Source: Polaribacter marinaquae
Lineage (GTDB): Bacteria; Bacteroidota; Bacteroidia; Flavobacteriales; Flavobacteriaceae
Direction: 5' to 3'
Assembly: GCF_038019025.1 (NCBI RefSeq)
Contig: NZ_CP150496.1
Span: forward strand, 1,143,501-1,207,500
Length of the DNA stretch: 64,000 nt
Positions 63,281 to 64,000 of the stretch are shown here, piece after piece (the stretch's first letter is position 1; each line of letters starts with the position of its first letter). The position numbers and the translations under genes were made by a program. The notes under the pieces are model-generated. The model ran no database searches, was not told the DNA's origin, and saw only the letters and a list, made by a program, of their open reading frames with translations.

Positions 63281-63324
63281 GAATGAATAGTAGTAAATCA
63301 AATATAAATTTAAAAACAAATAAA

Positions 63325-63873
63325 ATGAAAGATTTAAAAATTAGTGTAGTAGTAATATTATTGTTAACGGTTTCTTTTACCAATGCACAGAAAAAAGAAA
63401 AAATGAACCACGGAGATATGAAAATGGATCACAGTAAAATGAAAATGCAAGACGCAAAAGCTGAAGCAATTTTAACCGCTTATTTCAATTTAAAAGATGC
63501 TTTAGTAGCAGATGATGAATCAAAAGCAAAAGAATTGGGTGCTTCATTAGAAAAAAGTTTAAACAGTCTTGATGTTTCTAAATATACGGATGCTCAAAAA
63601 TTAGAATTAAAAGATATTATTATTGATGCTAAAGAACACGCAGAACATATTTCTAAAAGCCCAATAGCACATCAAAGAGAACACTTTAAGGTTTTAAGTA
63701 AAGACATTATAGATATGGTTGCTATAACTGGTGCTTCTAATAAATTATATGAGCAATATTGCCCAATGTATGAAAAAGGAAGTGCTTGGTTAAGTATGAA
63801 TAAAGAAGTGCGTAACCCTTATTATGGCAGTAAAATGCTTAAATGCGGAAAAGTACAAAGAGAAATTAACTAA
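63325..63873 (+). CDS. DUF3347 family periplasmic protein
   Basis: 182 residues from ATG 63325, with a signal peptide ([22 protein letters not shown]). A longer open frame starting in copA is not needed. A short Met/His-rich segment ([16 protein letters not shown]) follows, then a helical DUF3347 domain ending [30 protein letters not shown], whose Cys-Pro-Met and Cys residues could bind copper. DUF3347 is often found next to, or within, CusB-like adaptors. It ends 0 nt before the next start (TAA-ATG). Confidence 0.88.
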   Translation: MKDLKISVVVILLLTVSFTNAQKKEKMNHGDMKMDHSKMKMQDAKAEAILTAYFNLKDALVADDESKAKELGASLEKSLNSLDVSKYTDAQKLELKDIIIDAKEHAEHISKSPIAHQREHFKVLSKDIIDMVAITGASNKLYEQYCPMYEKGSAWLSMNKEVRNPYYGSKMLKCGKVQREIN

Positions 63874-64000
63874 ATGAAAACTGTTAAAATCATATTGTTG
63901 ATTTTATTGGTCGCTTTTGTGGGAATACAATTTATTCCCACAGAACGTAACCAAACTGATATTGTACCAGTAACCGATTTTATGTTGGTAAATAATGTGC
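63874..64000 (+). CDS. Haem-binding domain protein, 5' part (runs off the window)
   Basis: The frame starts at ATG 63874 directly after the DUF3347 stop and runs to the window end (42 complete codons). It opens with a single N-terminal membrane anchor (MKTVKIILLILLVAFVGIQF) followed by IPTERNQTDIVPVTDFMLV, the pattern of the haem-binding-domain (Haem_bd) family, whose CxxCH-type site would lie beyond the window. It is in the copper operon. Confidence 0.75.
   Translation, partial: MKTVKIILLILLVAFVGIQFIPTERNQTDIVPVTDFMLVNNV

Overview
The window looks like a chromosomal segment of a marine-type Flavobacteriaceae (Bacteroidota; Polaribacter/Tenacibaculum-like). The DNA is AT-rich, promoters where visible carry the Bacteroidota -7 motif TAnnTTTG, and the gene families are typical of that group: DUF6263, DUF6952, DUF349, DUF368, KTSC, S23 four-helix-bundle and HYC_CC_PP proteins, FadN-type beta-oxidation, and a Bacteroidota-type integrase with Ser at the usual Arg I position. 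Genus is inferred from gene style only.

Layout. 1-5376: the 3' end of a pyruvate dehydrogenase E2 gene, a GNAT acetyltransferase, a secreted DUF6263 protein, a second 2-oxoacid dehydrogenase E2, and an S41 peptidase. 5377-5808: a gene-free stretch with a 15-bp palindrome and repeated TTATTAACA 9-mers. 5809-17803: an almost complete C5-type haem pathway. On the minus strand it runs hemA, a hemC-hemD fusion, hemB, hemL, an S23 gene, hemE, a CHMI-like tautomerase, an EI24 membrane protein and hemF. On the plus strand it runs an AraC regulator, a SpoU methyltransferase, hemH and hemJ. All oxidative steps are the hemF/hemJ type, which suggests an aerobe. 17805-35565: ordinary housekeeping and envelope genes (recR, Na+ symporter, pdxH, SixA-like, Ppx, OmpA with a frameshifted signal peptide, lpxK, Nif3, DUF349, aroE, tandem DUF368, SGNH hydrolase) ending in a thioredoxin-peroxiredoxin operon. 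35860-38655: katG and an ankyrin gene, so both sides of the 35.6-35.9 kb spacer serve peroxide defence. 38633-43002: a sigma-54 activator without HTH, an MscS channel, and a NatAB-like ABC exporter. 43116-49071: a MarR gene with two near-palindromic operators in front of fadN-fadA-fadE. 49203-52998: two lipoproteins (one an M28 peptidase), a membrane protein, a J-domain/KTSC protein and trxB.

From 53191 to the window end, an intact tRNA-Pro(TGG) is followed by a tyrosine integrase and a run of plus-strand copper-handling genes: HYC_CC_PP protein, CusA-type RND pump, TolC-type channel, an HMA-AraC one-protein sensor/regulator, a Met-rich multicopper oxidase carrying a C-terminal barrel, a DUF3347 protein, and the start of a haem-binding-domain protein. 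I read this as the left end of an integrative copper/silver resistance island inserted at the tRNA 3' end; its right end and any CusB adaptor lie outside the window.

The observations most worth checking are: the S23 cassette whose inverted-repeat arms supply stop codons to itself and to hemL; the T-tract frameshift in the OmpA signal peptide; an interspersed-repeat-like sequence read in frame inside CusA; the HMA-AraC fusion; the oxidase-barrel fusion; and the repeated GGTTCACA sites between the tRNA and the integrase.
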